A stretch of DNA of 64,000 bases from Pedobacter sp. KBW06. Its GTDB lineage: Bacteria; Bacteroidota; Bacteroidia; Sphingobacteriales; Sphingobacteriaceae. The translations under genes were made by a program, and so were the position numbers. The notes below the pieces were generated by a model. It had not been told where the DNA came from. It saw nothing but the letters and a program-made list of their open reading frames with translations, and searched no databases. The stretch is taken from the NCBI RefSeq assembly GCF_003852525.1, contig NZ_QAJL01000001.1, forward strand, positions 1,451,133-1,515,132. Direction: 5' to 3'. Shown piece by piece: positions 6,751 through 14,359 of the stretch (positions within the stretch are counted from its first letter, which is position 1; each line of letters opens with the position of its first letter).

Positions 6751-7805
6751 TATCCTGCCTGATCTAATTTTGCAGGAGCCACGGCATTTACATTCTTTTC
6801 TGCCGAAAATTCGGTCATCATGTCTTCCGCCATATTGACCATTTCTTTGGACCCTATAAAGATCGAACTGCGTTGATGCAATTCTGTAGGCTCTATATCC
6901 AGGATTCTGTTAAAACCATCTGAAGCTACACCACCGGCCTGCTCAACGATGAAAGCCATTGGATTACATTCATACAATAACCTCAACTTTCCTTTTGGAG
7001 AGCTGGCCGTAGTCGGATAGATATAGATTCCGCCTTTAATCAGATTTCTATGAATGTCACCAACCATAGAACCAATATACCTTGAGGTATAAGGTCTGTT
7101 TGTCGCTTCATCATGAACCTGTACATATTTTAAGTATTTCTTTACACCTTCCGGGAAGTGAACATAGTTACCCTCGTTTAAGGAATAGATGTTACCGCCA
7201 TCGGGAATTCTCATATTTGGATGAGATAAACAAAACTCCCCTATAGAAGGATCTAAAGTAAAGCCATTCACCCCTTTTCCTGTCGTATACACCAACATGG
7301 TTGAGGAACCGTAGATCACGTAACCTGCAGCCACCTGTTGTGTACCTTTCTGTAATACATCTGCCAGGGTAGCCTCTCCTTCCACAGATTTCCTGCGATA
7401 AATGGAGAAGATCGTTCCAACTGCCACATTACAATCGATATTTGAAGAGCCATCCAGGGGATCAATACAGACAATATACTTCGCATTTTTCGACACCGGA
7501 GAGTCAATACGCACAAAATCATCCTCTTCTTCCGTCGCTACAATACAGCATTCTCCACCACTGGTAAGGGCGCTGATGAATTGAATATTCGCAAATACAT
7601 CCAGTTTTTTCTGTCCTTCGCCCTGAATATTAACCGTTCCGGCATCGCCTAGAATATCCACCAAACCGGCTTTATTCACCTCTCGGTTTACGATTTTCGA
7701 GGCAATTCCTATGTCCCTCAGCAATCTGGAGAGCTCTCCTTTTGCATAGGAGAAGTCTGCTTGTTTTTCAATTATAAATTGGCCTAGTGTTTTAATGCCC
7801 GACAT
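6750..7805 (-). CDS. fbp: Fructose-1,6-bisphosphatase, class I
   Basis: Gluconeogenic enzyme of 351 residues that hydrolyses fructose 1,6-bisphosphate to fructose 6-phosphate. The metal-binding signature [17 protein letters not shown] is intact and the acidic metal site TEEEDD precedes it. The substrate-binding region ([20 protein letters not shown]) and [20 protein letters not shown] are canonical for class I. Length is normal. It is first after the convergent terminator and third in a leftward trio with a phosphodiesterase and a tRNA methyltransferase. Confidence 0.96.
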   Translation of the reverse strand: MSGIKTLGQFIIEKQADFSYAKGELSRLLRDIGIASKIVNREVNKAGLVDILGDAGTVNIQGEGQKKLDVFANIQFISALTSGGECCIVATEEEDDFVRIDSPVSKNAKYIVCIDPLDGSSNIDCNVAVGTIFSIYRRKSVEGEATLADVLQKGTQQVAAGYVIYGSSTMLVYTTGKGVNGFTLDPSIGEFCLSHPNMRIPDGGNIYSLNEGNYVHFPEGVKKYLKYVQVHDEATNRPYTSRYIGSMVGDIHRNLIKGGIYIYPTTASSPKGKLRLLYECNPMAFIVEQAGGVASDGFNRILDIEPTELHQRSSIFIGSKEMVNMAEDMMTEFSAEKNVNAVAPAKLDQAG

Positions 7806-7827
7806 ATTACTTAGTGTATTTTATACG

Positions 7828-8319
7828 TTATCTATTTCCTATTTCTATGGCCTCTAAGGTATGGATTTTTTCCTCCGAAATACAAAATCTAATTAATGTT
7901 TTCACCCGGTGCCATCCCGAATTTCCCGCTGCACCGGGATTTATATGCAAACAATTAATCTTTTTATCAAACATCACTTTTAGTATATGAGAGTGTCCTG
8001 TAATGAACAACATCGGGGGCTTAGTGTATATTTCACCCTTTATATTAGGCGCATATTTCCCCGGATATCCGCCGATATGGGTCATCCAGACATCGACCTT
8101 TTCGCAGTTAAAACGCAGGTGTTCGGGGAATTCTGAACGGATTTCTTTTCCATCAATATTCCCGTAAACCCCTTTAAGTGGTTTAAAGGCAGCTAAGCGA
8201 TCTGCAACGTCGGGTCCGAAGTCGCCCGCATGCCATATTTCATCACATTCATCAAAGTGTTTAAAAACCGCATCGTCAAGAAAACCGTGCGTATCGGAAA
8301 TGAGTCCTATTTTTTTCAA
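7828..8319 (-). CDS. YfcE-like metallophosphoesterase
   Basis: Small calcineurin-like phosphodiesterase. Metal-site motifs in order are SDTHG, HAGDFG, YGNIDG, THIGGYPG, TGHSH and NPGAAGN, the pattern of the YfcE/MJ0936 family. I place the start at TTG 8319, giving MKKIGLISDTHG, the usual family N-terminus; another TTG at 8346 would add nine residues (SNQQKSYT), and no ATG is available. It is 22 bp from fbp and 44 bp from the methyltransferase, so the three are probably one operon. Substrate unknown; cytoplasmic. Confidence 0.88.
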   Translation of the reverse strand: MKKIGLISDTHGFLDDAVFKHFDECDEIWHAGDFGPDVADRLAAFKPLKGVYGNIDGKEIRSEFPEHLRFNCEKVDVWMTHIGGYPGKYAPNIKGEIYTKPPMLFITGHSHILKVMFDKKINCLHINPGAAGNSGWHRVKTLIRFCISEEKIHTLEAIEIGNR

Positions 8320-8363
8320 AGTATAGCTTTTTTGTTGGTTAGACAAAGCTATGGATATTGAGA

Positions 8364-9068
8364 TCAGAAGGCAAGAAAGAAATCTTTTAACAGCAAGCGG
8401 TAAGCATTTGTATACACTCCCTTCGACTCATAGATGTAAAAAGTTTCTCTTTCGGTTATCTCTTTTAGTGCAGAAAGACAAATGATCTGACGGATAACCG
8501 GCTTGCTCTGGTCGGAACAAATGTCAATCTGTTTGAGAAGCGACAGGTTAAAAGCAGCTGCACTTTGCACCAGCAATTCCGCCTGCTTAACGGGTAAAAT
8601 CACCCAGAAAAAACCTTCCTCGGTTAGTATCTCAGAAACCTTAGTTAGCAAGGATTCAAAAAACTGTGCATCCGCATGCCTTGCAATGCCCTTTCTCAGT
8701 TCGGGGTTTTTGAGATCGTTCACAAAATATGGAGGGTTGGAAACAATCAGGTCGTACTTTCGCTCGGTGACGTAATCTTCTATAGCACCGAAATGAGCCC
8801 TGGTACGTTCAGAAAAGCTGGATCTTGCAAAATTTCCTATCGCGGCATTTGCAGCGGATTCGTCAATTTCCACCGCATCTACATTGGCATCAGGAAATCG
8901 TTGCGCCAACATTAAGGCAATCACTCCGGTACCTGTACCGATATCGAGTACAAAACGCGGATTGGCATGCCACACAACCGCAGCCAGCAATACACCGTCC
9001 GTATTGATTTTCATCGCACACCCAGATTGGTCTACCTCAAATTTTTTAAACCTAAAAACACTCCCCAT
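8364..9068 (-). CDS. trmN6: tRNA1(Val) A37 N6-methyltransferase
   Basis: S-adenosylmethionine-dependent methyltransferase of 234 residues resembling YfiC/TrmN6, which modifies adenine 37 of tRNA1-Val. The N-terminal substrate region FRFKKFEVDQSGCAMKINTD with GVLL is typical, the SAM-binding loop is LDIGTGTGVIALMLAQ, and the catalytic NPPY motif appears in DLIVSNPPYF. It is first in a leftward operon with the phosphodiesterase and fbp. The family is secure; tRNA specificity is by homology. Confidence 0.9.
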   Translation of the reverse strand: MGSVFRFKKFEVDQSGCAMKINTDGVLLAAVVWHANPRFVLDIGTGTGVIALMLAQRFPDANVDAVEIDESAANAAIGNFARSSFSERTRAHFGAIEDYVTERKYDLIVSNPPYFVNDLKNPELRKGIARHADAQFFESLLTKVSEILTEEGFFWVILPVKQAELLVQSAAAFNLSLLKQIDICSDQSKPVIRQIICLSALKEITERETFYIYESKGVYTNAYRLLLKDFFLAF

Positions 9069-9925
9069 GATGGTATCCGAAGTTTTGTATACTATATATA
9101 ATATATAGCCTGTTGTCTATGGAACGGGGACAAAGGTAAAAAACAACCATCAGGATCTTAGTTCGGGGAGGAAATAAAATTCCTGATGGTCATTAAAGAT
9201 ATAGCAGGCTCCGCGTTACCAACGCCGGAAATTTAGTCCTGCTATGATAAAGAATGTGTTCATGAGGTCTGGGATCTCCCATCACGCTCAGATCAGCATT
9301 CACAATTGCCCGAAAAGGTGCTACACCACCCAGACAGGCAAACATCCATATCAATATGATTAGGGGTCACATCAAAAAGGGTTGTTTCTCTTTCCTTTCG
9401 CAATACTAAGATCACGATGTTTTCATTAATTACCGACCTCCCTTTATTATCCGTCGGGATCGCGCTTGTATTTGTATGAGTTGTCTTATTATTTGTTTTT
9501 TACATTATATATAAGGAATACGGCATTATTGCAGCATGGTAAAAGAGATCGGAATTCCGGAAGGTTCTGACCTTAATATATATGCCCCATAACTTTCGTT
9601 TCTCTTTTCAAACACAACATCAAGCCAATCAGACTGGTATAGATCAAAAGAAGAATTCATCATGACTTAAGAGGTTAATTCAATGACATGATGTAAAGAT
9701 TACTCACATTCCATAAGCAGAAGGCAGATAATCTCAAAATATTCAAAAAACAGCAAAAACATCAAACAAGCTGCAGAATAAGCCTATTTTTCAAAACCCT
9801 TCCCATAAAATATCCAAAAACATCAAATATTTCTTTGATTATTTCCTGACATTCGTATTTTTACAAACAATTCACAGAAAATACCAAACAAAAATTATAT
9901 TTTTGATCAAATTTTAAACAAATAA
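9069..9925. other. Long intergenic region with paired inverted repeats
   Basis: This 857 bp gap between divergent genes has no convincing gene. It holds two consecutive inverted repeats (9146-9190 and 9201-9245) and a short membrane-like open stretch split by an in-frame TGA (9417-9542). A -7-like motif TATTTTTG at 9898-9905 precedes the glutamine synthetase ATG by 20 bases. The rest (9560-9890) is A/T-rich and featureless. Confidence 0.6.
9146..9245. repeat. Two adjacent inverted repeats
   Basis: ACCATCAGGA (9146-9155) is repeated inverted as TCCTGATGGT (9181-9190). Ten bases later ATAGCAGG (9201-9208) is repeated inverted as CCTGCTAT (9238-9245), with an inner GCGTT/AACGC pair. Neither is followed by a T-run. 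They could fold into two adjacent hairpins of an unknown RNA or act as DNA sites. Confidence 0.45.
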
Positions 9926-12112
9926 ATGAAAAGCTTAAGAACAATTGCATTAAAAGAGGCGCAATCAAGAATTTCACCGGAAGTAAAGTCTCCTTCGACT
10001 AAGATTTCTGAGTTTTTTGGCGTTAATGTTTTCGATAAGAAAAAAATGAAAGATTTCTTATCAAAAGAGGTGTTTGAGAAATTGATTTCGTCCATTGACC
10101 AGGGCGAGTTAATTAACCATGAGGATGCCAATCACATCGCTACAGCAATGAAAAGCTGGGCAATGGCGAAAGGTGCGACACATTATACTCACTGGTTTCA
10201 GCCACTAACAGGATCTACTGCCGAAAAACATGACGCTTTCTTTGAGCCAAGTAAAGATGGTGCAATTGAAGTATTCGCAGGAAGTGCATTGGTTCAGCAA
10301 GAGCCGGATGCATCCAGCTTCCCTAACGGAGGAATCCGTAATACTTTCGAGGCCCGTGGATATACTGCATGGGATCCTTCTTCTCCAGCTTTCATTATGG
10401 AAAGCAAAGCCGGTAAAACGCTTTGTATTCCTACCGTATTTGTTGCCTATACCGGTGAAGCTTTAGATTACAAAGCACCACTATTAAAAGCGCTTTCTGC
10501 TTTAGATAAAGCAGCAGTTGATGTTTGTCAGTATTTCGATAAAAGCATCACTAAAGTAAACGCATCTTTAGGTATTGAGCAGGAATATTTCCTGGTTGAC
10601 CTTGCATTATACAATGCACGTCCGGATCTTGCCTTAACAGGTCGTGCGCTATTTGGACACATGTCTGCAAAAGGACAACAATTAGAAGATCATTATTTCG
10701 GATCAATTCCTGAGCGTGTATTTACTTATATGGTTGATTTTGAAAACGAAGCCCTGAAATTAGGTATTCCTTTGAAAACACGCCACAATGAGGTAGCTCC
10801 ATCTCAGTTTGAATGTGCTCCGATCTACGAAGAAATCAACCTTGCGATTGACCACAATCAGTTGTTGATGGACTTAATGGAAAAAGTTGCCTTAAGACAT
10901 AACTTCAAAGTTTTATTACATGAGAAACCATATGCAGGTATCAACGGATCAGGTAAACACAACAACTGGTCATTGATCACCGATACTGGTAAAAACTTAT
11001 TATCACCAGGAAAAACACCTAAAAACAACCTGATGTTTTTAACGTTCTTCGTAAATACCATCAAAGCAGTTCACGAACACGCAGATTTACTAAGAGCAAG
11101 TATCGCTTCAGTAAGTAATGATCACCGTCTGGGCGCTAACGAAGCACCACCGGCAATCATTTCCATCTTCCTGGGTTCACAACTTGCGGATGTATTAGAT
11201 GAGATCGAATCTTCACGCAGCATCATCAAAAAAGTGAAAAGCGAAGATTCATTATGGTTAGGTATTCCTAAGATCCCACAGATCTCTTTCGACACCACCG
11301 ACCGTAACCGTACTTCTCCGTTTGCTTTCACAGGAAACAAATTTGAGCTTAGAGCCGTAGGTTCTTCTGAAAACTCTTCTGCTCCAATGACGGTTTTAAA
11401 TGCAATCGTTGCTGATCAGCTGACTAAATTCAAAGTTGAAGTAGATAAACTGATCAAAAAAGGAGAGAAAAAAGATGTGGCTTTATTAACCATCATCAAA
11501 AAATACCTTAAAGAATCTAAAGACATCCGTTTCGAAGGAAATGGTTACAGTCAGGAGTGGGAAGAAGAAGCTGCAAGACGTGGTCTTTCAAACATCAAAA
11601 CTACACCTAAAGCTTTAGATGCTTACCTGACAGAAAAAACAGCTGAGCTATTCACGAATACCAATGTATTCAGCACACGTGAGTTACATGCACGTCATGA
11701 GATCTTACTGGAAAGCTATTTCAAAAAACTTCAGATCGAAGCAAGGGTAATTGGTGAGGTAGCAAACAGCATGATCATTCCTGCAACAATTGCTTACCAA
11801 AACACTTTAATCGAGAATGCAAGAGGATTGAAAGACCTTGGCCTGGGTAAAGATGCTTTGGAGACTCCATTAGCGATCATTAACAAAGTTTCAGAGCATT
11901 TGGGAATCCTTAAAACCAATATCGACAAGATGCTGGAAGAACGTAAGAAAACCAATGCAATCGAAGACTCACGCGATAAAGCAATCGGTTATGATGAGAA
12001 TGTTAAATCTTACTTTGACACCATCCGTTATCATACAGATAAGTTAGAACAAATTGTGGATGACAGCGTTTGGCCTCTGCCTAAGTTCAGAGAATTGTTG
12101 TTTTTAAAATAA
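9926..12112 (+). CDS. glnN: Glutamine synthetase type III
   Basis: GSIII of 728 residues, which makes glutamine from glutamate, ammonia and ATP. GSIII is much longer than GSI (about 470) and is typical of Bacteroidota and cyanobacteria. Diagnostic segments are WFQPLTGSTAEKHDAFF, GTTIG-like FPNGGIRNTFEARGYTAWD, the metal-binding GIEQEYF, and ATP-site KPYAGINGSGKHNNWSL. The C-terminal extension, rich in E-K helices, is characteristic. No GlnB or ammonium transporter is adjacent, so nitrogen control must act from elsewhere. A -7-like motif and a strong terminator make it monocistronic. Confidence 0.95.
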   Translation: MKSLRTIALKEAQSRISPEVKSPSTKISEFFGVNVFDKKKMKDFLSKEVFEKLISSIDQGELINHEDANHIATAMKSWAMAKGATHYTHWFQPLTGSTAEKHDAFFEPSKDGAIEVFAGSALVQQEPDASSFPNGGIRNTFEARGYTAWDPSSPAFIMESKAGKTLCIPTVFVAYTGEALDYKAPLLKALSALDKAAVDVCQYFDKSITKVNASLGIEQEYFLVDLALYNARPDLALTGRALFGHMSAKGQQLEDHYFGSIPERVFTYMVDFENEALKLGIPLKTRHNEVAPSQFECAPIYEEINLAIDHNQLLMDLMEKVALRHNFKVLLHEKPYAGINGSGKHNNWSLITDTGKNLLSPGKTPKNNLMFLTFFVNTIKAVHEHADLLRASIASVSNDHRLGANEAPPAIISIFLGSQLADVLDEIESSRSIIKKVKSEDSLWLGIPKIPQISFDTTDRNRTSPFAFTGNKFELRAVGSSENSSAPMTVLNAIVADQLTKFKVEVDKLIKKGEKKDVALLTIIKKYLKESKDIRFEGNGYSQEWEEEAARRGLSNIKTTPKALDAYLTEKTAELFTNTNVFSTRELHARHEILLESYFKKLQIEARVIGEVANSMIIPATIAYQNTLIENARGLKDLGLGKDALETPLAIINKVSEHLGILKTNIDKMLEERKKTNAIEDSRDKAIGYDENVKSYFDTIRYHTDKLEQIVDDSVWPLPKFRELLFLK

Positions 12113-12146
12113 ACCAAACCTCCATAAACCAACTATTTTAGTTTTG

Positions 12147-12181
12147 TAACCCTTCAATTAATTTTGAAGGGTTATTTTTTT
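12147..12181 (+). terminator. glnN terminator
   Basis: TAACCCTTCAA (12147-12157) pairs perfectly with TTGAAGGGTTA (12164-12174) across TTAATT and is followed by seven T. Confidence 0.9.
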
Positions 12182-12213
12182 ACGGTTAAGGCTTTAACAT
12201 TCGGGCGTTTCCC

Positions 12214-12221
12214 TATCTTTG
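12214..12221 (+). promoter_or_regulatory. purM promoter (-7 motif TATCTTTG)
   Basis: TATCTTTG matches TAnnTTTG and ends 7 bases before the purM ATG. No good TTG is seen at the -33 distance. Transcription should begin at or within a few bases of the start codon. Confidence 0.5.
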
Positions 12222-12228
12222 CAGCAAC

Positions 12229-13410
12229 ATGAGTGATAACAGGTACAACCAACGTGGCGTTTCTGCGTCAAAAGAAGATGTGCACCAAGCCATCAAGAAT
12301 ATAGATAAAGGTATTTTTCCGCAAGCCTTCTGTAAAATCATCCCCGATATACTGGGAAATGATGAAGCATTTTGCAACATTATGCATGCAGACGGAGCAG
12401 GCACAAAATCATCTCTGGCCTATGTTTACTGGAAAGAAACAGGCGACCTTTCTGTATGGAAAGGAATTGCTCAGGATGCCATCATTATGAATATTGATGA
12501 CCTCATCTGTGTAGGTGCAACAGACCAGATCCTTTTATCCTCTACTATTGGCCGCAACAAGAACCTGATTCCGGGAGAAGTGATCGCAGCAATTATCAAT
12601 GGTACAGAAGAAATCCTGGCAGAATTAAGGGCAATGGGCATCTCCATTTACTCTACCGGTGGTGAAACGGCTGATGTTGGCGACCTTGTTCGTACCATCA
12701 TTGTCGACTCTACGGTAACCTGCAGAATTGAAAGAGACAAAATCATCAGCAATGATAAAATTCAGGCAGGCGATGTCATCGTAGGACTTTCTTCTTACGG
12801 ACAGGCCAGCTATGAAACGGAATACAATGGCGGAATGGGTTCCAATGGACTAACCTCTGCCAGACATGATGTTTTCGAAAAATCTATCGCGAATAACTAT
12901 CCTGAAAGTTTTGATCCATCCGTTCCTTTTGACCTGGTATTTTCAGGAGGCAAAAAACTAACTGATCTTGTTAAGATTGATGAAGAGACGGAAATTACAG
13001 CAGGGAAGTTAGTACTTTCCCCTACCCGTACCTATGCTCCTGTTATTAAAAAAGTATTGGAAGCACACAGAGATCAGATTCATGGTATTGTACATTGCAG
13101 TGGTGGTGCTCAGACTAAGGTCCTTCACTTTGTAAATGATGATGTGCATGTGATTAAAGATAATCTATTTCCTATTCCTCCGTTGTTCCAGTTGATTCAG
13201 GAGCAGTCTGGCACAGATTGGAAAGAAATGTATAAGGTATTTAATATGGGTCATAGAATGGAGTTATATGTCCCTGAAGCTATTGCACAGGAGATTATAG
13301 CTATATCTGAAAGCTTTAATATTGAGGCACAGATCATTGGCCGTGTGGAATCGTCTGCACAGAAACAAGTAACGATTGAAAGCGAAAAAGGTACGTTTAT
13401 ATATAATTAA
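12229..13410 (+). CDS. purM: Phosphoribosylformylglycinamidine cyclo-ligase (AIR synthase)
   Basis: PurM-type enzyme of 393 residues, converting FGAM to aminoimidazole ribonucleotide with ATP in purine synthesis. Family motifs are HADGAGTKSSLAYVYW near the N-terminus, DDLICVGATD (ATP/metal loop), STGGETADVGDLVRT, and the C-terminal half with HCSGGAQTKVL and VFNMGHRMELYV. The protein is about 45 residues longer than the E. coli enzyme, as is usual in Bacteroidota. It stands alone between two terminators, not in a pur operon. Confidence 0.9.
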   Translation: MSDNRYNQRGVSASKEDVHQAIKNIDKGIFPQAFCKIIPDILGNDEAFCNIMHADGAGTKSSLAYVYWKETGDLSVWKGIAQDAIIMNIDDLICVGATDQILLSSTIGRNKNLIPGEVIAAIINGTEEILAELRAMGISIYSTGGETADVGDLVRTIIVDSTVTCRIERDKIISNDKIQAGDVIVGLSSYGQASYETEYNGGMGSNGLTSARHDVFEKSIANNYPESFDPSVPFDLVFSGGKKLTDLVKIDEETEITAGKLVLSPTRTYAPVIKKVLEAHRDQIHGIVHCSGGAQTKVLHFVNDDVHVIKDNLFPIPPLFQLIQEQSGTDWKEMYKVFNMGHRMELYVPEAIAQEIIAISESFNIEAQIIGRVESSAQKQVTIESEKGTFIYN

Positions 13411-13429
13411 GTAACCTGTTTACTAAAGG

Positions 13430-13463
13430 AACCGGCAGTATTTTTTAATTGCCGGTTTTTTTT
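13430..13463 (+). terminator. purM terminator
   Basis: AACCGGCA (13430-13437) pairs with TGCCGGTT (13450-13457), followed by a long T-run. Confidence 0.88.
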
Positions 13464-13504
13464 ATGGTTTTTTGGGGTTCCCTCTCGTTAAATTTTGCTG
13501 TTAA

Positions 13505-13592
13505 AAAAGAAGCATTACTCTTCAAAGGCTGAAAACCTTGCGCTGAAGGGCGCAAAGCCTTCTATGCCTTTTCTGAGAACGCATTCTTTTTT
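13505..13592 (+). repeat. Dispersed palindromic repeat, copy A
   Basis: The core hairpin TTGCGCTGAAGGGCGCAA lies at 13538-13555, flanked by AAAGGCTGAAA on the left and TTCTATGCCTTTTCTGA on the right. Both flanks and the core recur, inverted, at 57251-57340. It lies between the purM terminator and the lipoprotein terminator, in non-coding DNA. Confidence 0.75.
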
Positions 13593-13650
13593 ATAATAAT
13601 ATTGCTCATTCCCACCATGCTTTATAAGCAGGATGCCGATACTCGCTAAA

Positions 13651-13686
13651 CAAAAAAGGATCAAGCGTTATGCTCAATCCTTTTTC
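13651..13686 (-). terminator. Lipoprotein-gene terminator
   Basis: AAAAAGGAT and ATCCTTTTT flank an inner AGC/GCT pair. Read leftward the hairpin ends in a T-run, 25 bases after the lipoprotein stop. Confidence 0.8.
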
Positions 13687-13709
13687 TGTTTATAGTCATC
13701 TGGCTTTAG

Positions 13710-14045
13710 TTACTCCAGTTTCAATATGGCACCATTGTCTATTTTTTTCAGTTCGGTTGCACTTAAGATTTCAAATTTATAAGTGTTTTTATCTTCTTGA
13801 ACAACCAGAGAAGAACCGTCGATTTTATAAGTCCCCTGACGCATGATATCACCACCAGTCAAAATTCCCGCCTTTCCATCCGGACGAAGGTTTAGAATAA
13901 ATTTATTACCCATCATTGGATTATCAGGTGGCTTAACGTTAGTCTCCACAAAGGTCTTGTCGACATCAACCTTTAACAATTCCTGTTTACATGCAGTCAC
14001 TCCGATGCAAAATAGCAACAGCAGTGATAAATAGATCTTTTTCAT
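13710..14045 (-). CDS. Small putative lipoprotein, 111 aa
   Basis: The N-terminus is a classic lipoprotein signal (KKIYLSLLLLFCIGVTAC) with the lipobox cysteine at position 19. The mature part (about 92 residues) reads as beta-rich: NKFILNLRPDGKAGILTGGD, then MRQGTYKIDGSSLVVQEDKN. This resembles small lipocalin-like lipoproteins of Bacteroidota that compare a value with a 'no change' strand, but I do not recognise the family. It is flanked by its own terminator, with no operon partner. Probably anchored in a membrane facing the periplasm. Confidence 0.8.
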   Translation of the reverse strand: MKKIYLSLLLLFCIGVTACKQELLKVDVDKTFVETNVKPPDNPMMGNKFILNLRPDGKAGILTGGDIMRQGTYKIDGSSLVVQEDKNTYKFEILSATELKKIDNGAILKLE

Positions 14046-14154
14046 AAGTAGATAGATTAGTCTTTCTACCTAAGTTAAACAATTACAGACAGAGCGCAAA
14101 ACAAAGCAGGCTTAATACAAAACAATCCCAATCCATAACCTTGAACAGCGCATA

Positions 14155-14183
14155 AAAAAAATGCCTCCTATTGGAGGCATTGA
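14155..14183 (-). terminator. Terminator for the S46 peptidase unit
   Basis: AATGCCTCC (14160-14168) pairs with GGAGGCATT (14173-14181) over TATT. Read leftward a run of seven or more T follows, so it serves the upstream (right-hand) peptidase gene. Confidence 0.85.
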
Positions 14184-14273
14184 TTATTTAACATTCAGTA
14201 AGACTCAAGTAATCTAAAAGTCTGCAATAGAACCCTGCAAACCCTTAATTTGGAGGAGAATTTTCCTTTTCCC

Positions 14274-14356
14274 CAAAAAAATTGTTCCTCTTTGAAGGCC
14301 TTAGGAGATTTGCCCTTCAGCAAAGATCCGAGCCTGAAAAGAGGAATAATTTTTTA
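14274..14356 (-). repeat. Dispersed palindromic repeat, copy B
   Basis: The core TTTGCCCTTCAGCAAAG at 14309-14325 is nested in an outer inverted repeat, ATTGTTCCTCTTT against AAAGAGGAATAAT (12 of 13 pair), extended by A-runs and T-runs. It ends 4 bases before the S46 peptidase stop. It resembles copy C at 56804-56890 most closely. Confidence 0.75.
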
Positions 14357-14359
14357 CTT

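Larger units (their letters stand above)
14046..14359. other. Intergenic region: terminator plus palindromic repeat
   Basis: These 314 bp hold the S46 peptidase terminator (14155-14183) and copy B of the dispersed palindrome (14274-14356). Nothing else is recognisable. Confidence 0.6.
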
